Assembly (NCBI GenBank): GCA_041649635.1
Contig: JBAZMV010000003.1
Location: forward strand, 186,001 to 250,000
Reading direction: 5' to 3'
Origin: Dehalococcoidia bacterium
GTDB taxonomy: Bacteria > Chloroflexota > Dehalococcoidia > E44-bin15
Length of the DNA: 64,000 nt
Shown here: piece by piece, positions 56,489-64,000 of the stretch
Numbering within the stretch: position 1 is the first letter of the stretch
Layout of the letters: every line of letters starts with the position of its first letter
Notes under the pieces: generated by a model
What the model was told of the DNA's origin: nothing
What the model saw: the letters and a program-made list of their open reading frames with translations, nothing else
The model's database searches: none
Position numbers and translations under genes: made by a program

Positions 56489-57010
56489 ATGAAAATAGCG
56501 ACAAAAACGACGGTTTTCGAAATCGTTGGAACGCTTCTGGTAGCACTGCTCATCTTTCTTGGCGTTCACTTTACGCTGGAAAGCCGCCTGACAAACGGCA
56601 TTTCCATGTTGCCAAACTTGGAGCATGGACAACGTGTGCTTGTATGCAAATCCGCTTACTGGTTCGGCGAGCCCCAGCGGGGAGATGTTGTTGTTTTTCA
56701 TGACTCGTCACGTCCATCACCTATCGACTATATCATTCACAGGATAGCGGGACTGCCAAACGAGAAAGTGGAAATCAGGAATGGGTTGGTATACATTAAC
56801 GATTCAATGCTGGAAGAGCCGTATATTCAAGGGAATTCTTTGAACCGACCTCCCGAAATAGTTCCACATGACAGCTATCTTATTGTGGGCGACAACCGCG
56901 ACTCAGCCTCCGCCGACATCGTTCCGAGGAATGAGATCATCGGCAAGGCCTGGCTGTGCTATTGGCCGCTCAGCGATTGGCATCTCGTCTCGGGATACTC
57001 TTACGATTAG
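56489..57010 (+). CDS. lepB: Signal peptidase I-like protein with His in place of the general-base Lys
   Basis: 173 aa. One N-terminal transmembrane helix (about 9-29), then the nucleophile box with Ser39 (GISMLPNLEHG), GDVVVFHD, the segment IIHRIAGLP (82-90) and VGDNRDSASADIVPRNEIIGKAWLCYWP. In bacterial (P-type) enzymes the third segment is IKRxxGLP with a catalytic Lys; here His84 takes that place, as in the Ser/His dyad of the archaeal/ER type. The overall box order is still bacterial. It would process exported proteins such as the large surface proteins beside it. Confidence 0.85.
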   Translation: MKIATKTTVFEIVGTLLVALLIFLGVHFTLESRLTNGISMLPNLEHGQRVLVCKSAYWFGEPQRGDVVVFHDSSRPSPIDYIIHRIAGLPNEKVEIRNGLVYINDSMLEEPYIQGNSLNRPPEIVPHDSYLIVGDNRDSASADIVPRNEIIGKAWLCYWPLSDWHLVSGYSYD

Positions 57011-57138
57011 CGCCTTAACGCGGCCAGAGCCGTCCGACTTATAAACATCTCTTTATTTAAAATATCCCTATCGATAGTAACGCCAAAATAAGAAGAGACA
57101 ACGCGTATCGGCTCTGAACTTTCTCGTAAACAGGATGT

Positions 57139-57167
57139 TTGACAAAAAAAACAGCGACTAGTATACT
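57139..57167 (+). promoter_or_regulatory. Promoter of the cohesin-protein gene
   Basis: TTGACA (57139-57144) and TATACT (57162-57167), 17-base spacer. Near-consensus. Confidence 0.8.
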
Positions 57168-57211
57168 CCTACATAAAGTCGCTCAGAATAATACTTTCTG
57201 TGAGGTGAGAC

Positions 57212-57871
57212 ATGGAAGAACCGAAGAAAAAGAAAACCATACCCATCGGCTATTTAATAGCACCCGTTATAACTATTGTGGTAATCATCTTACTCGTGGT
57301 TCTTTGGCCTTCCGGCGACGGCGGCGGGACACCAACCCCAACCGCCATACCGACAACAACAGCCACAGCTACCACAACACCCACAGGAACACCAACTGCC
57401 ACAACGCCTCCGGTCGGCGCTGTGACAATTTCAATCGACGCTCCTGAAACAGTAGTTAAGAGTGAAGGCCGGTACTTCCATGCTTACGTTAATATTACCT
57501 CGGTAAACGATTTCTACGCGGCACAATATGATATTACATATAATCCAGAAGTCATCAGGGTACAAGACGTCACTCCGGGAGATATATCCGGCACCGCTAT
57601 CCGCATTGAAAAGTGGAGCTACGTGCCCGCCAATACGCAGGGGACATTAAGAATAGTTAACAGCCTGCCGTCCTCCATGGGTGCTAGCGGTGTTAGCGGC
57701 GACGGCTACCTGGCAGATATCTACTTCAAGGTTATGGGCGATCCTGATGATTTCAGTGTTATCTCTTTCATTGAGGGAGAAGGCGATCCGGCAGGTTATC
57801 TTATGATTGGTGATAACGAAGGGACCGAAATCACCGCGACCTGGAACGACGGCTTCGTCGCTATAGAATAA
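57212..57871 (+). CDS. Membrane-anchored cohesin-domain protein
   Basis: 219 aa. A cytoplasmic Lys-rich head, one transmembrane helix (about 14-32), a Thr/Pro-rich linker (about 40-68), and a cohesin-like beta domain (about 70-219: VNDFYAAQYDITYNPEVIRVQDVTPGDISG, GVSGDGYLADIYFKVMG). The cohesin faces outside and could bind dockerins of exported proteins. Two dockerin proteins are encoded directly downstream, which suggests a local anchoring set. No type-specific dockerin recognition can be read from sequence. Confidence 0.85.
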   Translation: MEEPKKKKTIPIGYLIAPVITIVVIILLVVLWPSGDGGGTPTPTAIPTTTATATTTPTGTPTATTPPVGAVTISIDAPETVVKSEGRYFHAYVNITSVNDFYAAQYDITYNPEVIRVQDVTPGDISGTAIRIEKWSYVPANTQGTLRIVNSLPSSMGASGVSGDGYLADIYFKVMGDPDDFSVISFIEGEGDPAGYLMIGDNEGTEITATWNDGFVAIE

Positions 57872-57984
57872 CCTGGTAGATATCGTTAATCTACACGCAA
57901 AATTCTTATCCTGCCATTAGTAGCAGAAAATTAAGTATTATGTGTTTGTTTTTTATATTTTAAGTAAAGTTATATTATTTAGGA

Positions 57985-58013
57985 TTGACAAATTGACTCG
58001 TTTCCAATATAAT
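57985..58013 (+). promoter_or_regulatory. Consensus promoter of the large dockerin/cohesin protein
   Basis: TTGACA (57985-57990) and TATAAT (58008-58013) with exactly 17 bases between them, a perfect consensus. The untranslated leader is about 45 bases. Confidence 0.88.
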
Positions 58014-58065
58014 TTGACCGCTATAATCCCGACGCCGAAGCGAGGCGGAAATTAAGAGCAAGAAA

Positions 58066-61000
58066 ATGAAAAAATCGATTTGTACGGCTATCAAGCTTTT
58101 CTCCGTCCTTAGCATAGCCTTAGTCGTTATTGTGGTTCTCTTCCCGGCGACGCACGCATGCGCAAGCGGCGAAGCGAACTCAGGCAACTTGCTGCTCGGC
58201 GATATCAACGGTGACGGTCAAGTAGACATCCTTGACTTTATTCTGTTAAAGCTAATTATCATAGGGCAAGAGTCGCCTAACGATCTCGCGGACATTGACG
58301 GCAATGGCAAAATCAACACACTCGATATCGCAGCCCTGCTTGACGAGGTCTTTGGGAAATCAGCTTCTCCGCGCGGCGGAGGCGGTGGCGGAGGTGGAGG
58401 CGGTGGCGTGCCTATTGTCACAAATCAGGTTAATTTCGAGCTATCCACGTATCAATCCTCATACGGCCCCGGAACAACGGGCGGCACCTTCACCGCGCGA
58501 GTGAATATCGCACAGACATCCTTTCTATACAACGGCTCTTTCACTGTAGACTACGACCCGCTTATACTTCAAGTCAACGATGTAACCAATGGTGACTTCA
58601 GCGGTAACGTGATTCAAATGGCAAACGGGGTAGATTGGAATGACGCGGCAGGAACACTCACAATAATGCCTAATCTCAGCTCATATGTAGACGGAGGCGG
58701 GAACGGCGTCTCTGGCAGCGGATATCTATGTGATATTATTTTTGAAACCAGGGGTGTGGGTACTAGCCCTCTCACACTAGGAAACGGCACGCTTTATAAA
58801 AGCCAATCGGGTAGCATCTCGGCTATATCTGGGACGACATGGATAAACAGTTCGGCACAAATCTCTCAGTTGTATAACTTGAATACATCCTCTTCCGACC
58901 ACGGCGCTGTCACAACTCCTGGCGAAGCAGGTCCATATGTATACACTGCCGGGCAAGTGATTAACATTGTCGCCACTCCCGACGCCTGCTACCACTTCGT
59001 TAACTGGACTGGTGATATAGCTACTATTACCGACGCAAACGATCCGACGACCACTATCACCATGAATGGCGACTACTCAATCACAGCCAACTTCGCTATC
59101 GATGAGTTCGATCTAACGACTTCCTCCTCCGATGGAGGTTCAGTCACAACCCCCGGCGAAGGCGATCCGGTGGGCACCTATGACTGCGGCGATGTGGTTA
59201 ATCTCGTGGCTACTCCGGACGCCTGCTACCATTTCGTTAACTGGACCGGCACTGGCGTTGCCGCAAGCAAGGTAGCTAACCCTAATGCCGACACTACAAC
59301 CCTAACCATGGACGGCGATTACACTGTACACGCCAACTTCGCTATCAATACTTTCATAATTACCGTAACGCAGAGCGCCAACGGGACGATATCTCCGGGA
59401 ACCACGACTGTCAACTGCGGAGCCGACCAGACCTTCTCCATCGACCCGGATTCCTGCTACTACGTCGTAACCTTAACTGTCGACGGTGCGCCGGTTGCCC
59501 CTTCCGAATCCTACACCTTCACCGATGTTCAAGCCAATCACACCATCACTGCTGCTTTCGCCATCGATACCTTCGATCTGAGCATAGACAGTTCCGCTGG
59601 AGGCTCGGTAACTACCCCGGGCGAAGGCGATCCGGTGGGCACCTATGACTGCGGCCAGGTGGTCAATCTCGTGGCCACTCCGGCTTCCTCTTGCTATTAC
59701 TTCGTCGAGTGGACCGGCGATATCAGCACCATCGCCAACCCAAACGCCGCTTCCTCCACCATCACCATGAACGGCGATTATGATATCACCGCCAACTTCG
59801 CTATCCATACCTTCGACCTGAGCATAGACAGCTCCGCTGGAGGCAGCGTCACCGCTCCCGGCGAGGGCGCTTATAACTACGATTGCGGCACTAACGTGCC
59901 GATCGTCGCTGAACCGGATCTGTGCTATATATTCGACCAGTGGACAGGCACGGGCGTCTCCGCGGGAAAAGTGGATGACCCGTTCGCCTTGTCCACTACA
60001 ATATTAATTGACGGCGACTACTCCGTACATGCCAACTTCGTCATCGGCTCTACATTCAACCTTACACTAATCGCCGATCCCATAGGCGGCGGAACGCCGT
60101 CGTTTGACGGCTCAAATCCGTTTAATTGCAGCGATATCGTTTCTATCCACGCAAATCCGGATCCGTGTTACGACTTCGCTAACTGGACGGGTTCGCCATA
60201 TATAGGCGATCCCAACTCATCCGATACGACGGTACAGATGTACTCAGAATACACTGTAACCGCGCACTACACGATCAAACAATTCACCCTGACCTATAAC
60301 GCCGGCGCGGGCGGCTCTATCACTGGTACCACGCCGCAAACCGTAGATTGCGGCTCCGACGGCTCAGAGGTCACCGCCACTCCGAACGCGTGCTACCACT
60401 TCGTCGACTGGTCGGACGGCGTGCTAACCGCCTCACGTACCGATACCAACGTACAGGCCGATATCACCGTCACTGCTAACTTCGCTATCGATACCTTCAC
60501 TCTGACCTATAACGCCGGTGCGGGCGGCTCTATCACTGGCACCACTCCACAAACCGTTAACTGCGGCTCCGACGGCTCAGAGGTCACCGCCACCCCCGAC
60601 GCGTGCTACCACTTCGTTGACTGGAGCGACGGCATACTTACAGCTTCCAGAACCGATATCAACGTGACTGAGAATGTCGCCGTTACCGCAAACTTCGCTG
60701 TCGATGACTTCGATCTCACAATTTCTTCCGGCGCGGGCGGCAATGTGACCACACCTGAAGAGGGCGTTTCCCATTACGATTGCAGTACTTTACAAAGTAT
60801 TGAAGCGACACCGGATACGTGCTACATCTTCAGTCAATGGACGGGAACTGCTGTAGATGCCGGCAAGGTAACCGATCCCGGTTCAGCCTCAACAACTGTA
60901 AACGTGGATGGTAATTATTCTTTGCAAGCGAACTTCGTCATCGGATACACGTTCACCCTCACGCTGGTTGCCGATCCGTTGGGTGGGGGAAACCCATCAT

Positions 61001-61860
61001 TTGAAGGCGATAATCCGTTCAATTGCAGTGATATTGTCTCCATTCATGCCAACACCGATCCGTGTTACGACTTCGTTAACTGGACGGGCTCGCCGTACAT
61101 AGGCGATCCTAACTCATCCGATACGACGGTACAGCTGTATTCAGAATACACTGTAACCGCGCACTACTCGATCAAACAGTATGCCTTAACGACAAACGTC
61201 CTGCCCGCCGAGGCCGCTGTTGTCGGCGCTACTGTGACAGGAGCCGGGACGTATAACTGCAACGACAGTGCTCCGATCCAGGCTGTTCCCGCAGGTTCGT
61301 ACTCTTTCGCCTACTGGACCAGCGACGATCCAGAGATAAACGGAAGTACCGACATCTCTGAATCCGTCCTAATGGACGCTGATAAGAGCGTTACCGCCAA
61401 CTTCGCAATCAATCCGAACACGGTGTATTTCGAGAGCGTAGGACCTCAGACGATTGGTGTCCAGTTCACCGTAACCATCAACATCACGAGCTCGATTTAT
61501 CTGACATACGCCTATTTCGACCTGGGATTCAACTCTACAGCCATGCAACTGGACGGAATAATACCTGTGAATTGGGGTAACCAGTTCCATCAAACATCTG
61601 TAAGCACCGACCAACAGCAACCCGGTGTAATACGCGTGATATGGGATAACTCCGCCTGGGCGAACAACGTGAACAACGGCTACGGGGTTAACGCATCCGG
61701 AGCTCTATGCACAGCATACTTTACGCCTCTAGCCGCCGGGGCCAGCCCGCTCAACTTTGTGCCGGGGGCAGGCATTCCCAGATTACTTAAGTGGGAAGCC
61801 TGGGCCTCAAGCGAAATATTGCCTTCTTACTGGATTGACAGCTCCGTAACAGTGGAATAA
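58066..61860 (+). CDS. Secreted protein: dockerin, cohesin, eleven B-repeats, C-terminal cohesin-like domain
   Basis: 1264 aa. A signal peptide (about 1-33) and a dockerin type I pair (44-97, DINGDGQVDILDF and DIDGNGKINTLDI) are followed by a run of 11 Gly (104-114) and a cohesin domain (about 122-265). Then come eleven B-repeat modules of 70-85 aa (about 269-1117) like the InlB-type bacterial repeats, and a C-terminal cohesin-like domain (about 1118-1264). Most repeats have a Cys pair (DCG...DACY) that may be a disulfide. A protein bearing both dockerin and cohesin could polymerise or attach to partners. There is no cell-wall sorting motif at the C-terminus. Confidence 0.88.
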   Translation: MKKSICTAIKLFSVLSIALVVIVVLFPATHACASGEANSGNLLLGDINGDGQVDILDFILLKLIIIGQESPNDLADIDGNGKINTLDIAALLDEVFGKSASPRGGGGGGGGGGGVPIVTNQVNFELSTYQSSYGPGTTGGTFTARVNIAQTSFLYNGSFTVDYDPLILQVNDVTNGDFSGNVIQMANGVDWNDAAGTLTIMPNLSSYVDGGGNGVSGSGYLCDIIFETRGVGTSPLTLGNGTLYKSQSGSISAISGTTWINSSAQISQLYNLNTSSSDHGAVTTPGEAGPYVYTAGQVINIVATPDACYHFVNWTGDIATITDANDPTTTITMNGDYSITANFAIDEFDLTTSSSDGGSVTTPGEGDPVGTYDCGDVVNLVATPDACYHFVNWTGTGVAASKVANPNADTTTLTMDGDYTVHANFAINTFIITVTQSANGTISPGTTTVNCGADQTFSIDPDSCYYVVTLTVDGAPVAPSESYTFTDVQANHTITAAFAIDTFDLSIDSSAGGSVTTPGEGDPVGTYDCGQVVNLVATPASSCYYFVEWTGDISTIANPNAASSTITMNGDYDITANFAIHTFDLSIDSSAGGSVTAPGEGAYNYDCGTNVPIVAEPDLCYIFDQWTGTGVSAGKVDDPFALSTTILIDGDYSVHANFVIGSTFNLTLIADPIGGGTPSFDGSNPFNCSDIVSIHANPDPCYDFANWTGSPYIGDPNSSDTTVQMYSEYTVTAHYTIKQFTLTYNAGAGGSITGTTPQTVDCGSDGSEVTATPNACYHFVDWSDGVLTASRTDTNVQADITVTANFAIDTFTLTYNAGAGGSITGTTPQTVNCGSDGSEVTATPDACYHFVDWSDGILTASRTDINVTENVAVTANFAVDDFDLTISSGAGGNVTTPEEGVSHYDCSTLQSIEATPDTCYIFSQWTGTAVDAGKVTDPGSASTTVNVDGNYSLQANFVIGYTFTLTLVADPLGGGNPSFEGDNPFNCSDIVSIHANTDPCYDFVNWTGSPYIGDPNSSDTTVQLYSEYTVTAHYSIKQYALTTNVLPAEAAVVGATVTGAGTYNCNDSAPIQAVPAGSYSFAYWTSDDPEINGSTDISESVLMDADKSVTANFAINPNTVYFESVGPQTIGVQFTVTINITSSIYLTYAYFDLGFNSTAMQLDGIIPVNWGNQFHQTSVSTDQQQPGVIRVIWDNSAWANNVNNGYGVNASGALCTAYFTPLAAGASPLNFVPGAGIPRLLKWEAWASSEILPSYWIDSSVTVE

Positions 61861-62078
61861 CAGCCGGATCATCCAGAAGGTCTTCATCACCTCGTTAACG
61901 GAATATTTATTTCCCATACCAATTGAAGATAAAATAATAGGATTTTACTCTTACGCTAATCTCAATTATATCCCGCTATTGTTAAACATTCTCTCGATAT
62001 GTTAGAATCTATAATCTAGTATGAAACACTCTATATGGCGCTGGTTAGATAATTTTAAGCTCTTTTATATTATTTCTC
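61861..62078. other. Intergenic gap before the leader RNA
   Basis: A/T-rich 218 bases after the 58066 gene. I see no gene and no clear terminator; the promoter and leader of the next gene follow. Confidence 0.5.
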
Positions 62079-62107
62079 TTGACTTTTCTACGATATTATA
62101 TTATAAT
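62079..62107 (+). promoter_or_regulatory. Consensus promoter of the second dockerin protein
   Basis: TTGACT (62079-62084) and TATAAT (62102-62107), 17-base spacer. The predicted start of transcription is near 62114, so about 208 bases of leader precede the ATG. Confidence 0.85.
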
Positions 62108-62113
62108 AAGTGC

Positions 62114-62242
62114 CGATAGAGTAGGTTATTCTGCTTTATCGCGTAAAAACTTGGCGATACGCCGAGTTAATAAAGCTAGTTTAGCGGGGGCCGAGAAACG
62201 CAGTCTGTATTTGGTTGCTTGGACTGCGCGGAGCCAATAGCA
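62114..62242 (+). ncRNA. Unassigned structured leader RNA (candidate riboswitch)
   Basis: Hairpins in order: CGATAGA/TTTATCG (62114-62141), AACTTGGCG/CGCCGAGTT with an ATA loop (62148-62168), GCTA/TAGC (62175-62185), then CGCAGTC/GACTGCG (62199-62228) with a 16-base loop, flanked by GGC and GCC. Single-stranded stretches such as GCGTAAA, TAATAAA and CCGAGAAA look conserved-type. I could not match it to the c-di-GMP-I core or another riboswitch class I know. A terminator follows at once. Confidence 0.55.
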
Positions 62243-62270
62243 AAACCGACCGTTATAGGTCGGTTTATTC
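62243..62270 (+). terminator. Leader terminator before the dockerin gene
   Basis: AAACCGACC (62243-62251) and GGTCGGTTT (62258-62266) form a 9-bp stem with a GTTATA loop, then TTTATTCTTG. It lies 52 bases before the ATG, so expression probably depends on the leader. Confidence 0.85.
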
Positions 62271-62321
62271 TTGTAGTCATTAAGATGTATAGCAGGAAAA
62301 AGTAAGTTTCGGAGGTGCGAG

Positions 62322-64000
62322 ATGTATCAAAAGAGTAGAGGAATTAATAGGTTGCTCGGTTCACTTATAGTTGTCATTATATCCCTCGTCCTCGCTTTCT
62401 CCCCCATCTTGGCACTTCCTTCATATTCGTACGCCGAAGGTTCCTCTGATACCGGCGATATCAACGGGGACGGTGAGGTAAACATCCTTGATTTCATTTT
62501 GCTCAGATTGATTCTATTAGGAACAACATCCTCTAATGGCAACAGCGATATTGACGGCAACGGCAAAACCAACTTCCTTGATTCCAGCGAACTGATAGCT
62601 ACATTCTTTCCCGTTGTCGCGTTCCCGCGCGGTAGTGGCGGCGGTGGCGGCGGTTCTATACCCCCTACGACTACACCCACTCCACCGCCTACCTATACAT
62701 TAACTTATAACGCAGGCGCTGGAGGATCTATCACCGGTACTACTCCTCAGACCGTTAATGAAGGCGAGGACGGCTCCACTGTTACAGCTACTCCAGACAC
62801 CAATTACCACTTCGTTGACTGGTCGGACGGCGTACTGACCGCCTCCAGAACCGATACCAACGTACAGGCCGATATCACCGTCACAGCCAATTTCGCGGAG
62901 GATGGTGTTACCACTTATACATTAACCTATAACGCCGGTGCGGGAGGCTCTATCACGGGCACTACCCCGCAAACTGTTGACTGCGGCTCCGACGGCGACA
63001 CCGTCACAGCCACTCCCGACGCGTGCTACTCCTTCGTTGACTGGTCGGACGGCGTACTGACCGCCTCCAGAACCGATACCAACGTGACCGGTGATATCAC
63101 CGTCACTGCTAACTTCGCTATCGATACCTTCACTCTGACCTACAACGCCGGTGCTGGCGGCTCTATCACTGGAACTACCCCGCAAACGGTTGATTGCGGC
63201 TCCGACGGCTCCGCCGTTACAGCCACTCCTGATACCGATTATCACTTCGTCGACTGGTCGGACGGCGTGCTTACAGCCTCCAGAACCGACACCAACGTAC
63301 AGGCCGATATCACCGTCACAGCTAACTTCGCACCGGACGGTGTTACCACTTATACATTAACTTATAACGCGGGCGCGGGAGGCTCTATCACCGGTACAAC
63401 CCCTCAGACCGTTAATGAAGGCGAGGACGGCTCCCAGGTCACCGCCACCCCCGACGCGTGCTACTCTTTCGTCGACTGGAGCGATGGCGTACTCACTGCT
63501 TCCAGAACCGATACCAACGTGACCGGTGACATCACCGTCACAGCTAACTTCGCTATCGATACATTCACTCTGACCTATAACGCCGGCGCGGGAGGCTCTA
63601 TCACAGGCACTACGCCGCAAACTGTTGACTGCGGCTCCGACGGCTCCCAGGTTACTGCCACCCCCGACGCGTGCTACCACTTCGTCGACTGGTCGGACGG
63701 CGTACTGACCGCCTCCAGAACCGATACCAACGTACAGGCCGATATCACCGTCACTGCTAACTTCGCTATCGATACCTTCACTCTGACAGTGAACTCCAGC
63801 GGCTGCTGCGACATTATCACCGACTACGGCACCGTATCCGCCGGCGGTTCCCAGACATTCACTGACATACCGTGTGGAACCGTTGTTAATATAAGCTGCG
63901 ATGATTCCGACCTGTTATGCTTCTTCAACTCCTGGACCGGTGACGTGGCTGATCCAGGTTCCGCCAGCACCACCGTAACTGTGGATGCTGACAAAACGGT
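62322..64000 (+). CDS. Secreted dockerin/B-repeat protein (incomplete at window end)
   Basis: At least 559 codons; the stop lies beyond the window. The ATG follows GGAGGTG. A signal peptide (about 1-38), a dockerin pair (about 45-100, DINGDGEVNILDF and DIDGNGKTNFLDS) and a Gly/Pro linker lead into B-repeats from residue 126. Five near-identical repeats of 213 or 222 bases (starting at 62697, 62919, 63132, 63354, 63567) are followed by a divergent sixth (63780). Same design as the 58066 protein but without the cohesin seen so far. Exported, likely surface-bound. Confidence 0.85.
   Translation, partial: MYQKSRGINRLLGSLIVVIISLVLAFSPILALPSYSYAEGSSDTGDINGDGEVNILDFILLRLILLGTTSSNGNSDIDGNGKTNFLDSSELIATFFPVVAFPRGSGGGGGGSIPPTTTPTPPPTYTLTYNAGAGGSITGTTPQTVNEGEDGSTVTATPDTNYHFVDWSDGVLTASRTDTNVQADITVTANFAEDGVTTYTLTYNAGAGGSITGTTPQTVDCGSDGDTVTATPDACYSFVDWSDGVLTASRTDTNVTGDITVTANFAIDTFTLTYNAGAGGSITGTTPQTVDCGSDGSAVTATPDTDYHFVDWSDGVLTASRTDTNVQADITVTANFAPDGVTTYTLTYNAGAGGSITGTTPQTVNEGEDGSQVTATPDACYSFVDWSDGVLTASRTDTNVTGDITVTANFAIDTFTLTYNAGAGGSITGTTPQTVDCGSDGSQVTATPDACYHFVDWSDGVLTASRTDTNVQADITVTANFAIDTFTLTVNSSGCCDIITDYGTVSAGGSQTFTDIPCGTVVNISCDDSDLLCFFNSWTGDVADPGSASTTVTVDADKT
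62697..63779 (+). repeat. Five tandem B-repeats in the second dockerin gene
   Basis: Units start at 62697, 62919, 63132, 63354 and 63567 with lengths 222, 213, 222, 213 and 213. Each codes TLTYNAGAGGSITGTTPQTV then a variable core and WSDGVLTASRTDTNV. DNA identity between units is very high and extends to two repeats in the 58066 gene near 60285-60710. Confidence 0.9.

Noticed and set aside
62114..62242. Calling the second leader a c-di-GMP-I riboswitch
   Set aside because: The context is similar to 24556-24640 but the aptamer core sequences are missing.
59473..63680. Minus-strand frames of 65-117 codons inside the B-repeat genes
   Set aside because: They recur because the DNA repeats recur; they are low-complexity reversals without starts or ribosome sites.

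Overview
The window looks like a chromosomal segment of a Chloroflexota bacterium, most likely Dehalococcoidia-like. This is inferred from four things: the tRNA-Thr/tRNA-Tyr/tRNA-Thr-tuf-rpmG-secE-nusG-rplK-rplA-rplJ-rplL order with rpoB-rpoC elsewhere, a bacterial deoxyhypusine-synthase-like gene, many lipoproteins with Thr/Pro 'TPTPT' linkers, and cohesin/dockerin proteins outside any cellulosome context. No sequence search was run, so the taxonomy is provisional.

Layout. 1-6.6 kb: purA facing left, then three tRNAs and a translation/transcription operon that includes an L10 leader with attenuator. 6.8-15.6 kb: small metabolic and housekeeping genes (ABM monooxygenase-like, RadC, PPi-type phosphofructokinase plus class II aldolase, a small cytosine-deaminase-like enzyme, a substrate-binding lipoprotein, RsgA, a YefM/YoeB toxin-antitoxin pair, RlmN). 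15.7-20.8 kb: lipoproteins and a leftward operon of two FecR-domain lipoproteins, a CHASE2 adenylate/guanylate cyclase and a metallo-beta-lactamase-fold hydrolase. 21-26.3 kb: cyclophilin, thioesterase, CPBP protease, a duplicated lipoprotein, and a secreted propeller-like protein behind a cyclic-di-GMP-I riboswitch. 26.3-39.7 kb: an rRNA uracil methyltransferase-Maf fusion, a Kef-type antiporter, a deoxyhypusine-synthase-like protein, and rpoB-rpoC. 40-48.4 kb: a surface protein, an FAD oxidoreductase, a B12-type radical SAM protein, two NDP-forming acyl-CoA synthetase alpha-type proteins and MeaB. 48.5-51.5 kb: small hypothetical genes and repeats. 51.5-56.1 kb: a riboflavin operon (ribD, flavodoxin-like reductase, ribE, ribBA, a small protein, ribH). 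56.4-64 kb: a signal-peptidase-I-like protein, a cohesin protein, and two large dockerin/B-repeat surface proteins. The second of these runs off the window end and lies behind an unassigned structured leader RNA.

How it fits together. Apart from housekeeping blocks, the theme is the cell surface and nucleotide second messengers. A c-di-GMP riboswitch controls a secreted repeat protein. A CHASE2 cyclase shares an operon with FecR lipoproteins, one of which carries a Lin-12/Notch-like repeat. Cohesin and dockerin modules sit in neighbouring secreted proteins that could bind each other. Several genes have a -10 box 6-9 bases before the ATG and look leaderless. Intergenic spaces carry dispersed G/C-rich palindromic repeats. 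The best candidates for something new are the leader RNA at about 62114-62270, the rRNA methyltransferase-Maf fusion, the FecR/LNR-CHASE2 operon, and the enzyme variants noted (EF-Tu, signal peptidase, deoxyhypusine synthase).
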